This document shows, one piece after another, positions 1 to 8,567 of a DNA stretch of 64,000 bases. The translations under genes were made by a program, and so were the position numbers. Source of the DNA: Pacificitalea manganoxidans. Lineage in GTDB: Bacteria > Pseudomonadota > Alphaproteobacteria > Rhodobacterales > Rhodobacteraceae. The stretch lies in the NCBI RefSeq assembly GCF_002504165.1, contig NZ_CP021404.1, forward strand, positions 1,302,001 to 1,366,000, given 5' to 3'. Each line of letters begins with the position of its first letter. The stretch's first letter is position 1. The notes under the pieces were generated by a model that had not been told where the DNA came from, did not search any database, and worked only from the letters and a program-made list of their open reading frames with translations.

Positions 1-1
1 G

Positions 2-421
2 TCGCATTACACCGACTGGACGATTGGCCATGTGCATTCCGGGGCGCTGGGCTGGAACGGGCTCATCACCTTTGGCGCGCTCTATTTCCTGACGCCGCGC
101 CTCTGGGGGCGGGAGCGGATGCATTCGGTTTCGGCGATCAACCTGCATTTCTGGCTCGCGACCGTGGGGATCGTTCTCTACGCCGCCTCGATGTGGGTGT
201 CGGGCATCATGGAGGGCCTGATGTGGCGCGAGGTGGATGCCAACGGCTTCCTCGTCAACAGCTTCGCCGACACCGTTGACGCCAAATTCGTGATGTATGT
301 GGTCCGTGGTCTGGGCGGGGTTCTCTACCTCAGCGGCGGCGCGGTCATGGTCTGGAACATGTGGATGACGATCCGCGCCCCGCAGGCGCATCCCGTCACC
401 GTCGCGACGCCAGCGGAGTAA
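2..421 (+). CDS. ccoN: cbb3-type cytochrome c oxidase subunit I, C-terminal part
   Basis: The gene is cut by the window start; only about the last 139 residues are present. CcoN is the haem-copper catalytic subunit of the high-affinity cbb3 oxidase in the inner membrane, reducing O2 to water and pumping protons. Visible here are the [15 protein letters not shown] region with conserved histidines near the active site, and the following hydrophobic helices ([16 protein letters not shown], a helix around [15 protein letters not shown], and a last one around [19 protein letters not shown]). The order ccoN-O-Q-P that follows makes the assignment secure. The stop is followed by a 5-nt gap to ccoO, so the genes are cotranscribed. 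Confidence 0.95.
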   Translation, partial: SHYTDWTIGHVHSGALGWNGLITFGALYFLTPRLWGRERMHSVSAINLHFWLATVGIVLYAASMWVSGIMEGLMWREVDANGFLVNSFADTVDAKFVMYVVRGLGGVLYLSGGAVMVWNMWMTIRAPQAHPVTVATPAE

Positions 422-426
422 GACAG

Positions 427-1263
427 ATGGCCAAGAACCCCCAAAACCCCGATTACGATCCGGCCGATGACCCCAAGGTCGTCACCGCCAGCGAAGGTCT
501 GAAAACAGGCGCTATTCCCAATGAATTGCCGCCCGAAACCCAGACCATCACCTTTCACCAGCGCTTCGAGCGGAACGCCACGCTGCTGCTTGTCGGCGCG
601 CTCGCGGTGGTCAGCATCGGCGGGGTGGTGGAAATCGCGCCCCTGTTCTGGCTGGAAAACACCATCGAGGAGGTCGAAGGCATGCGGCCCTATTCGCCGC
701 TCGAACTGGCCGGGCGCGACATCTATGTGCGCGAGGGGTGCTATGTGTGCCACAGCCAGATGATCCGCCCCATGCGCGACGAGACCGAGCGCTATGGCCA
801 TTACAGCCTTGCGGCGGAATCCATGTATGACCACCCGTTCCAATGGGGGTCGAAGCGGACCGGGCCGGATCTGGCGCGGGTCGGCGGGCGCTATTCGGAC
901 GAATGGCATGTCGATCATCTGAAAGACCCGCAATCGGTGGTCCCTGAAAGCGTGATGCCGAAATACGCCTTTCTGATGGACCAGCCGCTGAGCAGCGCGG
1001 ATATCACCGATCTGGTCGCGACCCATCGCTTGGTCGGCGTGCCCTATACCGATGACATGGTCGCCAGCGCGAGCGCGGATTTCCGTGTGCAGGTCGATCC
1101 CTTCGGCGCCTATGACGAGATGCTGGAACGCTACCCCGGCGCGCAGGTGCGCAATTTCGACGGCGCGCCCGGCATCAGCGAAATGGATGCGCTGATCGCC
1201 TATCTTCAGATGCTCGGGACGCTTGTCGATTTTTCGACCTTCGTTCCCGATGCCAGCCGCTGA
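427..1263 (+). CDS. ccoO: cbb3-type cytochrome c oxidase subunit II (mono-haem cytochrome c)
   Basis: CcoO carries electrons through one c-type haem to CcoN. The 278-residue product has the haem motif CYVCH inside the family-typical stretch ending in [10 protein letters not shown], one membrane helix ([23 protein letters not shown]), and conserved blocks such as [20 protein letters not shown]. The ATG at 427 was chosen because it lies 5 nt after the ccoN stop; an upstream in-frame ATG at 361 would overlap ccoN. About 35-40 polar residues precede the membrane helix, more than I recall for Rhodobacter CcoO, whose helix lies close to the N-terminus. Confidence 0.95.
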   Translation: MAKNPQNPDYDPADDPKVVTASEGLKTGAIPNELPPETQTITFHQRFERNATLLLVGALAVVSIGGVVEIAPLFWLENTIEEVEGMRPYSPLELAGRDIYVREGCYVCHSQMIRPMRDETERYGHYSLAAESMYDHPFQWGSKRTGPDLARVGGRYSDEWHVDHLKDPQSVVPESVMPKYAFLMDQPLSSADITDLVATHRLVGVPYTDDMVASASADFRVQVDPFGAYDEMLERYPGAQVRNFDGAPGISEMDALIAYLQMLGTLVDFSTFVPDASR

Positions 1264-1271
1264 GGCCCGCC

Positions 1272-1475
1272 ATGGATACCTATTCCTATCTGCGTCATCT
1301 GGCCGACAGCTGGGCGCTGCTGGTTCTGACCCTGATCTTTCTGGGCGTCATCGGCTGGTGCTTCAGGCCCGGATCGCGCGCGTTGCACGACGACGCCGCA
1401 GACGTGCCCTTCCGCCACGACCGTCCTGATACTGGCCGCGCCGATATTGGCCGCACAGAGGGAGCTTCCCGATGA
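1272..1475 (+). CDS. ccoQ: cbb3-type cytochrome oxidase subunit IV (CcoQ)
   Basis: CcoQ is a small single-helix membrane protein that stabilises the cbb3 complex. The 67-residue product has one hydrophobic helix (SWALLVLTLIFLGVIGWCF, about residues 13-31) followed by a polar tail, which matches the family. It sits between ccoO and ccoP, and its stop overlaps the ccoP start by 4 nt, implying translational coupling. Sequence conservation in this family is low, so the call rests mainly on size, topology and position. Confidence 0.9.
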   Translation: MDTYSYLRHLADSWALLVLTLIFLGVIGWCFRPGSRALHDDAADVPFRHDRPDTGRADIGRTEGASR

Positions 1476-2434
1476 CCGACACCCGCAAAATCGACCCCGC
1501 GACCAACACCGAAACCACCGGCCATAGCTGGGACGGGATCGAGGAGCTGAACACACCGTTGCCGCGCTGGTGGCTGTGGACGTTCTACGCGACGATTGTC
1601 TGGGGCGTGATCTATACGATCCTGTATCCCGCATGGCCGTTGGTACCCGGCGCGACGGCGGGGCTGCTGGGCTATTCGACCCGTGCCGAGGTCGCCGCCG
1701 AGATCGAGCGCGTGGCGCTGTCGAACGCCGATCTCGAACGCCGCCTGACCTCCGTCGATCTGACCGCGCTGCAAGACGACGAGCCGCTGCACCGCTTCGC
1801 CGTTCAGGCCGGGCGTTCGGTCTTTGCCGCCAATTGCTCCCAATGCCATGGGGCGGGGGCCGGGGGCGTCGTCGCGTCGGGCTATCCCAACCTGCTGGAC
1901 GATGATTGGCTGTGGGGCGGGTCGATTGACGACATCGCCTATACCGTCCGCCACGGCATCCGCAACGAAGAAGACCCCGACACGCGGTTTTCGGAAATGC
2001 CGCCCTTTGACTGGATGGACCGCTCGGAACAGGACGCAATCGCCCATTTCGTGCGCAGCCTGTCGGATCTGGCGCATGACCCGGTCGCCGCTGATACCGG
2101 GGCGGGGCTGTTTGCTGACAACTGTAGCTCCTGCCACGGGGAGGCGGGGCAGGGCGACCGCACGCTGGGCGCGCCCAATCTGGCCGATGCGATCTGGCTG
2201 CGCGGCAGCAGCCACGAGGCGATCCTGCGCCAGCTTGGCACCCCGCGCATGGGCGTGATGCCCGCATGGCAGGCCCGGCTGGGGGAGGCCGATGTCCGCG
2301 CCGTGGCGGCCTATGTGCACGGGCTCGGCGGCGGCGAGGCGACAGCGGCGGACCCCTCCGCGCCTGCGCCCGCGCCTGCGTCCACGGCTGCGCCCGCGCC
2401 CGCCCCGGCAGCCGCAGACGACCCGGCCCGGTAA
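1472..2434 (+). CDS. ccoP: cbb3-type cytochrome c oxidase subunit III (di-haem cytochrome c)
   Basis: CcoP accepts electrons from soluble or membrane cytochrome c and passes them to CcoO. The 320-residue product has an N-terminal segment with the typical NTPLPRWWLWTFYATIVWGV helix, then two cytochrome c domains with haem motifs CSQCH and CSSCH and downstream Met ligands (SEMPPF, MGVMPAW). The last 30 or so residues form an Ala/Pro-rich low-complexity tail, which is unusual for CcoP and probably disordered. It overlaps ccoQ by 4 nt. Confidence 0.95.
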   Translation: MTDTRKIDPATNTETTGHSWDGIEELNTPLPRWWLWTFYATIVWGVIYTILYPAWPLVPGATAGLLGYSTRAEVAAEIERVALSNADLERRLTSVDLTALQDDEPLHRFAVQAGRSVFAANCSQCHGAGAGGVVASGYPNLLDDDWLWGGSIDDIAYTVRHGIRNEEDPDTRFSEMPPFDWMDRSEQDAIAHFVRSLSDLAHDPVAADTGAGLFADNCSSCHGEAGQGDRTLGAPNLADAIWLRGSSHEAILRQLGTPRMGVMPAWQARLGEADVRAVAAYVHGLGGGEATAADPSAPAPAPASTAAPAPAPAAADDPAR

Positions 2435-2467
2435 TCCGCGCCGGGCCGGGGCGCGCCCGCTGCGCAT

Positions 2468-2481
2468 TTGACGCAGATCAA
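2468..2481. promoter_or_regulatory. FnrL/FNR-type box upstream of ccoG
   Basis: TTGACGCAGATCAA matches the FNR consensus TTGAY-N4-RTCAA and is centred about 65 nt before the ccoG ATG. In Rhodobacter the rdx/ccoGHIS operon is known to be controlled by FnrL, so oxygen-responsive activation is expected. Confidence 0.8.
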
Positions 2482-2539
2482 TGCGGCCCGCGCGCCCAAG
2501 GCGTAGGCCGCAGCACATCAACCCGGAGCTTGCGCCGCC

Positions 2540-4153
2540 ATGTCCCAAAATCCCCCCGCCCTGTTCGCCGCGCGCGAACCGATCTTTCCGCGCCGGGTCA
2601 GCGGCACGTTTCGCAGGCTGAAATGGCTGATCTTGTTCGTGACGCTGGGCATCTACTACGTCACGCCGTGGCTACGCTGGGACCGGGGGCCGAACCTGCC
2701 CGATCAGGCGGTGTTGGTGGATCTGGCGAACCGGCGGTTCCACTTCTTCTGGATCGAGATCTGGCCCCATGAATTCTACTTCGTGGCGGGGCTGCTGATC
2801 ATGGCCGGGCTGGGGCTGTTTCTGTTCACCTCGGCGCTGGGCCGGGTGTGGTGCGGATATGCCTGCCCGCAGACGGTCTGGTCCGATCTGTTCATGACCG
2901 TGGAACGCTGGATCGAAGGCGACCGCAATGCCCGCATCCGGCTGCACAAGGCCCCCTGGGACGTCCGCAAATGGCGCCTGCGGCTCAGCAAATGGGCCCT
3001 GTGGCTGGCGATCGCGGTGGCGACGGGTGGCGCGTGGGTGTTCTATTTCGCCGATGCGCCCACGCTGGCGCGCGATCTGATCACGCTCGACGCGGCGCCG
3101 GTGGCCTATGTCACCATCGGCGTGCTGACCGCCACGACCTTTGTCTTTGGCGGGTTCATGCGCGAACAGGTCTGTATCTACATGTGTCCGTGGCCACGCA
3201 TTCAGGGCGCGATGATGGACCCCGGCACGCTGACCGTGGGCTACCGGGATTGGCGTGGCGAGCCGCGCGGCAAAGGCGGGGTGAAACGTCAGCAGGCGGC
3301 GGCGGAGGCCATTGGCCGGGGCGATGCGGTGGCCCGCTATGGCGTGGCGGTGGATAAGAACGCCGCCGGCACCCGGCAGGCCCGCACCGGCGAGGCGCTG
3401 GGCGATTGCATCGATTGCCACGCCTGTGTCGCCGTTTGTCCCATGGGCATCGACATCCGCGAAGGCCAGCAGATGGAATGCATCACCTGCGCGCTCTGCA
3501 TCGATGCCTGCGATGACGTGATGGCCCGGATCGGGCGTCCGCGCGGCCTGATCGATTATCTTGCCCTCGACGACCGGCCCCCCACCGTGCCGGGCGACCG
3601 CGCCGCCGTGGCGGGGCTGGCCGAGGCCCCCGCAGGCCATGTCGCAGGCGCCACGCAACCGGCATGGCAGCCCAAGCCGCTGTGGCAGCACGTCTTTCGC
3701 CCGCGCACCTTGGTCTATACCTGCGCATGGGCGGCGATTGGCGTGCTGCTCGTGGTGGCGCTGTTCGTCCGCCCCGAGATCGACATGACCATCGCGCCGG
3801 TCCGCAACCCGACCTTTGTCACCCTCTCCGATGGCTCGATCCGCAACGCCTATGACGTCCGGCTTCGGAACAAACATGGCGAGGCCCGGCAGTTTCAGCT
3901 GTCGCTGGTGGCGGATGGCGATCTGCGCCTGATGCTGGAGGGCGGACCGGGCCGCAGCGTGGAGGTGCCCGCCGATGCGACCCGGCTCCAGCGGGTCTAT
4001 GTCATCGCCCCGCCGCAAGACCCGGCAGCCACTGGGCAGCGCAGCGATCTGCGGTTCTGGGTCGAAGATACCGTCTCGGGCGAACGCGCCTATGGCGACA
4101 CGATTTTCAATGGAAAGGATAGCGCCGATGCGCGTCATGCAAACGCAGGCTGA
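2540..4153 (+). CDS. ccoG: CcoG/RdxA-type membrane ferredoxin, cytochrome cbb3 assembly
   Basis: CcoG (RdxA/FixG) is a membrane-bound protein with two [4Fe-4S] clusters; in Rhodobacter capsulatus it is linked to Cu(II) reduction during cbb3 assembly. The 537-residue product has several membrane helices, the motifs VWCGYACPQTVW and CIYMCPWPRIQGAM, and the ferredoxin clusters CIDCHACVAVCP and CITCALCIDAC. A C-terminal periplasmic region after the helix near VLLVVALFV looks like the Ig-like domain of the family. It heads ccoGHIS and overlaps the start of ccoH. Confidence 0.95.
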   Translation: MSQNPPALFAAREPIFPRRVSGTFRRLKWLILFVTLGIYYVTPWLRWDRGPNLPDQAVLVDLANRRFHFFWIEIWPHEFYFVAGLLIMAGLGLFLFTSALGRVWCGYACPQTVWSDLFMTVERWIEGDRNARIRLHKAPWDVRKWRLRLSKWALWLAIAVATGGAWVFYFADAPTLARDLITLDAAPVAYVTIGVLTATTFVFGGFMREQVCIYMCPWPRIQGAMMDPGTLTVGYRDWRGEPRGKGGVKRQQAAAEAIGRGDAVARYGVAVDKNAAGTRQARTGEALGDCIDCHACVAVCPMGIDIREGQQMECITCALCIDACDDVMARIGRPRGLIDYLALDDRPPTVPGDRAAVAGLAEAPAGHVAGATQPAWQPKPLWQHVFRPRTLVYTCAWAAIGVLLVVALFVRPEIDMTIAPVRNPTFVTLSDGSIRNAYDVRLRNKHGEARQFQLSLVADGDLRLMLEGGPGRSVEVPADATRLQRVYVIAPPQDPAATGQRSDLRFWVEDTVSGERAYGDTIFNGKDSADARHANAG

Positions 4154-4604
4154 ACGCGGCCTGACCGGCTGGCATGTGCTGGCCATGTTCGTCACCGGAT
4201 TTTCGATCATCATCGCGGTGAACATCACGCTTGCGATCAACGCGGTGCGCACCTTCCCCGGTAAGGAAACGGAGTCGAGCTATGTCGCCTCGCAGCATTT
4301 CGACAGCGACCGCGCGGCGCAGGAGGCGCTGGGCTGGACGGTGCAGGCCGATCTGAGCCCAAGCGCCCTGCGCCTGAGCGTGCGGGATGCGGCGCAGGCC
4401 GTGGTCAAACCGCAGATCGTGGCCGCCACGCTGGGCCGCGCCACCACGGTTGCCGATGATATGACCCCCGCCTTCGACTGGACCGATGGGGCATGGATCG
4501 CCCCGGTCACCGCCGGGCCCGGCAACTGGAACCTGCGGATCGAAATGCTGGCCGCCGATGGCACCCTATTTCGCCGCCGCATCGCGTTGCGGGTGGTGCA
4601 ATGA
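4128..4604 (+). CDS. ccoH: FixH/CcoH family cbb3 assembly protein
   Basis: CcoH is a small membrane protein that associates with CcoI and the assembling oxidase. The 158-residue product starts at an ATG inside the end of ccoG (26-nt overlap), has one helix (LAMFVTGFSIIIAVNITLAI) and the FixH hallmark GKETESSYVASQHF, followed by a periplasmic beta-rich domain. It overlaps ccoI by 4 nt, consistent with coupled translation. Confidence 0.92.
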   Translation: MRVMQTQAERGLTGWHVLAMFVTGFSIIIAVNITLAINAVRTFPGKETESSYVASQHFDSDRAAQEALGWTVQADLSPSALRLSVRDAAQAVVKPQIVAATLGRATTVADDMTPAFDWTDGAWIAPVTAGPGNWNLRIEMLAADGTLFRRRIALRVVQ

Positions 4605-6721
4605 CCCTGCTTGCCTGTCCGGGGTGTGTGGCCGCCGCCCATGTCGCGGATACCGCCGCTGACGCCGGATCGCAGGCCGCTGACGCCGTTTATATCGCCC
4701 TGCCGCAGATCCGCTGCGCCGCGTGCATCTCGGGGGTGGAGGCGGTGCTGGCGGCGTTGCCCTCCGTCGCCAGCGCGCGCGTCAACCTCAGCGCCAAGCG
4801 GGTGCGCGTCGTCCTCAGCCCCGGACATGACCTGAGCCGGGCGCTCGACGCGTTGAACGAGGCGGGCTATGAGGCGCATGAACTGGACGCCGCCGCCCTG
4901 CGCCCCGCAGGCGATGTCGAAGGCCGCAGCCTGCTGGCGCGGGCCGCTGTCGCGGGCTTTGCCATGATGAATGTGATGGCCATTTCCGTCGCCGTCTGGT
5001 CCGGCGCGGGCGATGCCACGCGGGCGATGTTTCACTGGGTCTCTGCCGCCATCGCGCTGCCGGCGCTGGCCTTTTCTGCGGTGCCGTTCTTTGCCTCCGC
5101 CGCTGTCGCGTTGAAGGCGCGGCGCATGAACATGGATGTGCCGATTGCGCTGGCGATCGTGCTGGCGGCGGCGACCTCGCTTTATGAAACCATCGCCGAT
5201 ACCGGCGCGCATACATGGTTCGACGCGGCGCTGTCGCTGACCTTCTTTCTGCTGGTGGGCCGGTATCTGGAGCATCGCGCCCGCGCCTCTGCCCGGTCGG
5301 CGGCGGCGGAACTGACCGCGCTCGAACTGCCCCGCGCGACGCGGCTGACGGCTGAAGGGCGCGAAACGGTCGATGTCGCCGCGCTTTGTCCCGGCGACCG
5401 GATCGCGCTGGCGGCAGGCGCGCGCGCGCCGGTGGACGGCACCGCCGAACGCGCCGCCATGATCGACCGCTCGGCCCTGACGGGGGAGGCCGCGCCGGTC
5501 GCCATCGCCCAAGGCGGCGCGATCGGTGCGGGGGAGGTGATCCTTGGCGCGCCGCTGACCCTGCGTGTGACCCGCCGCGCCGAGGACAGCGCCTTGCGCC
5601 GCTTGGCCGCGCTGGTCGAAATCGCCGAAACCGGACGCCATCGCTACAGCGGTCTGGCGGATCGCACCGCGCGGCTCTACGCGCCGGTCGTGCACGGGCT
5701 TGCGGCGGCGGCCTTTGTGCTGTGGTGGGCCGTCACGGGCGATCTGCACCACGCCATCGCCGTTGCCACCGCCACGCTCATCATCACCTGTCCCTGCGCG
5801 CTGGCGCTTGCCATTCCGGCGGTGACCGCCGCGATGACGGGGCGGCTCTTTCGCGCCGGGGTGCTGCTGAAATCGCCGACGGCGCTGGAACGTCTGGCAG
5901 AGGTCGATTGCGTCCTTTTCGATAAGACCGGCACCCTGACCGAAGGCGTGGCGCGGCTGCCGGATCTAGACCCTGCCGCCGCCTCGGTGGCGCTTGCTCT
6001 GGCGCAGGCCTCCGATCACCCGGCCTCCCGCGCGCTGGCCGCGTCGCTGGCGCAGCACGCGCCCGCGCTGCTGGAGGATCTGCACGAGACGCCGGGCGCG
6101 GGAATCAGCGGCCTGTGGGATGGGGCATTGGTGTGTCTGTGGCGCGGGGCCGACGGGCCGGAGCTGCATCTGCCCGACCGTCGCATCCCGCTGCCCATGC
6201 GCGAAACACCGCGTCCGGGCGCGGCCGAGGCCATCGCCCGCCTGCGCCGGGATGGCTTTGACGTCGCAATGCTGACCGGGGATGGGGCGGACCGCGCCGC
6301 CGATCTGGCCGCGCGTCTTGGTATCGAGCGGGTCCATGCGGATATCCGCCCCGCGGACAAAGCCGCGCTGGTTCACCAGATGGCCGCGCAGGGCAAGCGT
6401 GTGCTGATGGTCGGGGACGGGCTGAATGACACCGCCGCGCTGGCCGGGGCACATGCGTCGCTCGCGCCCGCAACCGCGCTCGACGCCGCGCGGGTGGCGT
6501 CGGACGGGGTGATGCTGGCCGGGGATCTGCGCGGGGTCTGTGACACGCTTGATCTGGCCCGCCGGGCGCGCAGGCGCATCCGCCAGAACCTGATCCTTGC
6601 GGCGGTCTACAATGCCGTTGCGATCCCGGTCGCGGTCACGGGGCTGGCGACACCGCTGATGGCGGCGGCGGTAATGTCGTCCTCCTCCATTCTGGTCGTT
6701 TTGAACGCGGTGCGGCGATGA
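4601..6721 (+). CDS. ccoI: CcoI/FixI copper-transporting P1B-type ATPase for cbb3 assembly
   Basis: CcoI exports copper to the periplasm for the CuB centre of CcoN. The 706-residue product has an N-terminal CPGC (residues 6-9), a heavy-metal-associated domain with CAAC near residues 39-42, the CPC motif in the transport helix (ITCPCALALAIPAV), the phosphorylation motif DKTGTLTEG and the hinge MVGDGLNDTAALA. The start at 4601 overlaps the ccoH stop (ATGA). The neighbouring CcoG/H/S genes identify it as CcoI rather than the CopA detoxification type. Confidence 0.95.
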   Translation: MTLLACPGCVAAAHVADTAADAGSQAADAVYIALPQIRCAACISGVEAVLAALPSVASARVNLSAKRVRVVLSPGHDLSRALDALNEAGYEAHELDAAALRPAGDVEGRSLLARAAVAGFAMMNVMAISVAVWSGAGDATRAMFHWVSAAIALPALAFSAVPFFASAAVALKARRMNMDVPIALAIVLAAATSLYETIADTGAHTWFDAALSLTFFLLVGRYLEHRARASARSAAAELTALELPRATRLTAEGRETVDVAALCPGDRIALAAGARAPVDGTAERAAMIDRSALTGEAAPVAIAQGGAIGAGEVILGAPLTLRVTRRAEDSALRRLAALVEIAETGRHRYSGLADRTARLYAPVVHGLAAAAFVLWWAVTGDLHHAIAVATATLIITCPCALALAIPAVTAAMTGRLFRAGVLLKSPTALERLAEVDCVLFDKTGTLTEGVARLPDLDPAAASVALALAQASDHPASRALAASLAQHAPALLEDLHETPGAGISGLWDGALVCLWRGADGPELHLPDRRIPLPMRETPRPGAAEAIARLRRDGFDVAMLTGDGADRAADLAARLGIERVHADIRPADKAALVHQMAAQGKRVLMVGDGLNDTAALAGAHASLAPATALDAARVASDGVMLAGDLRGVCDTLDLARRARRRIRQNLILAAVYNAVAIPVAVTGLATPLMAAAVMSSSSILVVLNAVRR

Positions 6722-6891
6722 ATATCCTTGTGGTTCTGATCCCGGTTTCGGTCTGTCTGGGCGCGGCTGGTCTGGCGGCATGTCTGTGGACATTGCGCCA
6801 CGGCCAATATGACGACCTCGACGGGGACGCGGCGCGGATCCTGCTGGACGACGCCGATGCTCCCCCGCCCCGACCGCTGACCAAACCGTAA
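6718..6891 (+). CDS. ccoS: cbb3-type cytochrome oxidase assembly protein CcoS
   Basis: CcoS is a tiny single-helix protein needed to insert cofactors into cbb3 oxidase. The 57-residue product begins with the family-typical MNILVVLIPVSVCLG helix, followed by an acidic DDLDGDAARILLDD segment; this GQYDDLDG-like motif is diagnostic. It overlaps ccoI by 4 nt and ends 21 nt before the convergent hemerythrin gene. Confidence 0.92.
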   Translation: MNILVVLIPVSVCLGAAGLAACLWTLRHGQYDDLDGDAARILLDDADAPPPRPLTKP

Positions 6892-6912
6892 GCGGCCCGA
6901 ACGCCGCGCGCC

Positions 6913-7374
6913 TCAGTCCAGCAACGCGCGGCGATACATCGGCAACAGGATGTCCCGGTCAAACGCGGTGTGGCGGCGCAGCGGCTGAAACAGCCCGCGC
7001 AGCGCATAGCCCAGACTGCCCGCATCCTCGCGATGGGGATACTGCGCATAGGCGCGGATCGCGGCGGTCAACTGGATCGCCTGATCCTCGTCCTCCATAT
7101 GTTCGGTCCGCAGCCGGTCGATCATCTGCACCGGCGCATGGGCGCGTTCAAGGATCATGGGAAAGACCACCCGCTCCTCCAGCCTCTGACACCGTTTCAG
7201 GGTCGGCACGATGCGGCCTGCCAGTTGCATGGCGGCATAGGTATCGATCCGCTCGGGCAGGCTGTCGGCCAGCGCCTCCAACGCATCACATAGCTGCTCC
7301 TGCCGCGTGATCGCGGCGTCGAAGTCCAGCCCGTCATCGGCAGCCGGGGGCACAGAAGGAAAAATCGGCGACAT
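6913..7374 (-). CDS. Hemerythrin HHE-domain protein
   Basis: This 153-residue product has the four-helix HHE pattern: a first helix with QEQLCDALEALADSLP, then RTEHMEDEDQ and a terminal RRHTAFDRDILLPMY, supplying His and acidic ligands for a di-iron centre. Such proteins bind O2 or NO or sense redox state. I chose the Met at 7374; the open frame continues upstream without a convincing start. A perfect FNR box lies 61 nt upstream, and ccoS converges on it. A role in low-oxygen or NO physiology is inferred. Confidence 0.75.
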   Translation of the reverse strand: MSPIFPSVPPAADDGLDFDAAITRQEQLCDALEALADSLPERIDTYAAMQLAGRIVPTLKRCQRLEERVVFPMILERAHAPVQMIDRLRTEHMEDEDQAIQLTAAIRAYAQYPHREDAGSLGYALRGLFQPLRRHTAFDRDILLPMYRRALLD

Positions 7375-7435
7375 CGGCACATCTCGGCGAGGGTCACGGG
7401 TGGCCGCCACGATAGGGGATCGCGCGGCGCTGACC

Positions 7436-7449
7436 TTGATCTGGATCAA
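7436..7449. promoter_or_regulatory. Perfect FNR-type box upstream of the hemerythrin-like gene
   Basis: TTGATCTGGATCAA is a perfect TTGAT-N4-ATCAA palindrome, the canonical FNR/FnrL binding site. It lies about 61 nt upstream of the hemerythrin start on the minus strand and just beyond the 3' end of the LysR gene. Confidence 0.85.
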
Positions 7450-7487
7450 CCTGCCCCCGCACTCGCCCGCGATGGGGGTGGCACCGC

Positions 7488-8393
7488 CTACTGGGTCGGA
7501 TGTTGTTCGCAATGGGCGCGCAGCATCTCCATCATCGTTTCCGTGGCCGGGCTTAGCCAAGCACTGGGTCTGCGGACGATGCCCGCATGCCGGACGGGCA
7601 TGTCCTGTGCCAGATTGAGCGCCACAACGCTTTCGCTGCGGACCGTTTTCAACGACGAGCTGACCACAAAGGACAGCGCGTCCGAGGTCTCCAGCAACCG
7701 CATGATGAACCCGAACGAGGTCGATTGGAACAGCGGCGCGGGCGCGGGCAGGTTCTGCGACTGGAATAACCCGATCAGCCGATCCTGCGCGCTCATCGCC
7801 AGATAGGGCATCGCCCATGAAAACCCCAACAGCCGCTCCAGCGGAATGTCGGTTTCCTGCGCCAACGGATGCGCGGACCGGCTGACGACGACATAGGGAC
7901 AGTGGATCAACGGCTCTTGCAGCAGGTCGTTTCGGTCCGGGTCGCTGGAGATTTCGGTCAGGATGAAATCCAACGCCCCTTGGCGCAGCATCAGCGTCAG
8001 TTGCTGGTCATATCCGCTGTGCACCTTGACCGACACGCCGGGATAGCTGCGCGACAGCTGACCGACGATATCCGGCAGGCACCCGCCGATCCATGAGGGC
8101 CCGGCACCGATGACGATCTCATCCTCGATGCGCTCGCTCAGATGCTTCAGTTCCGCCTGCGCGTCGCTCAACTGCACGAAGACGGATTGCGCGTGTTTCA
8201 GAAAACTTTCGCCATAGCGCGTCAGCCGCATCGCGCGGGGAAGCCGCTGGAACAATTCCACGCCCAGTTCTTCCTCAAGCTGCCGAATACCCCGGCTCAG
8301 CGCGGGCTGACTCAGATGCAGATCCTCGGCCGATTGCGTGACCGAGTTCGTCTCCGCAATAGAGATGAAATATTTCAACTGGTTAAAGTTCAT
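7488..8393 (-). CDS. LysR-family transcriptional regulator
   Basis: The 301-residue product has the LysR helix-turn-helix at residues 1-60 (MNFNQLKYFISIAETNSVTQ, then HLSQPALSRGIRQLEEELGV) and the periplasmic-binding-like effector domain thereafter. It is transcribed divergently from the sulfatase/ABC importer operon, with 174 nt between the two starts, so it is the probable activator or repressor of that operon. The effector is unknown; a sulfated organic compound or its product is a guess from context. Confidence 0.88.
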   Translation of the reverse strand: MNFNQLKYFISIAETNSVTQSAEDLHLSQPALSRGIRQLEEELGVELFQRLPRAMRLTRYGESFLKHAQSVFVQLSDAQAELKHLSERIEDEIVIGAGPSWIGGCLPDIVGQLSRSYPGVSVKVHSGYDQQLTLMLRQGALDFILTEISSDPDRNDLLQEPLIHCPYVVVSRSAHPLAQETDIPLERLLGFSWAMPYLAMSAQDRLIGLFQSQNLPAPAPLFQSTSFGFIMRLLETSDALSFVVSSSLKTVRSESVVALNLAQDMPVRHAGIVRRPSAWLSPATETMMEMLRAHCEQHPTQ

Positions 8394-8567
8394 GGCGGCC
8401 TCCCCTCCAAATCACGCAACGCCAGCGGGCGCGATACCGCAACCATAACCAATATGCATCGCAATGGTAGAAAATAGTATTTCCAGTTATTCGCGCATCT
8501 CTGTAGCGTGAAGATCGGGAAGATTGCCATGCGCCGGAGGGGGTGCAGGGCGGAGGGAGGATGTTTC

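Noticed and set aside
1206-2548. Long open frames on the minus strand opposite ccoP
   Set aside because: They are Arg/Gly/Pro-rich mirror frames of a high-GC gene with clear haem motifs on the plus strand.
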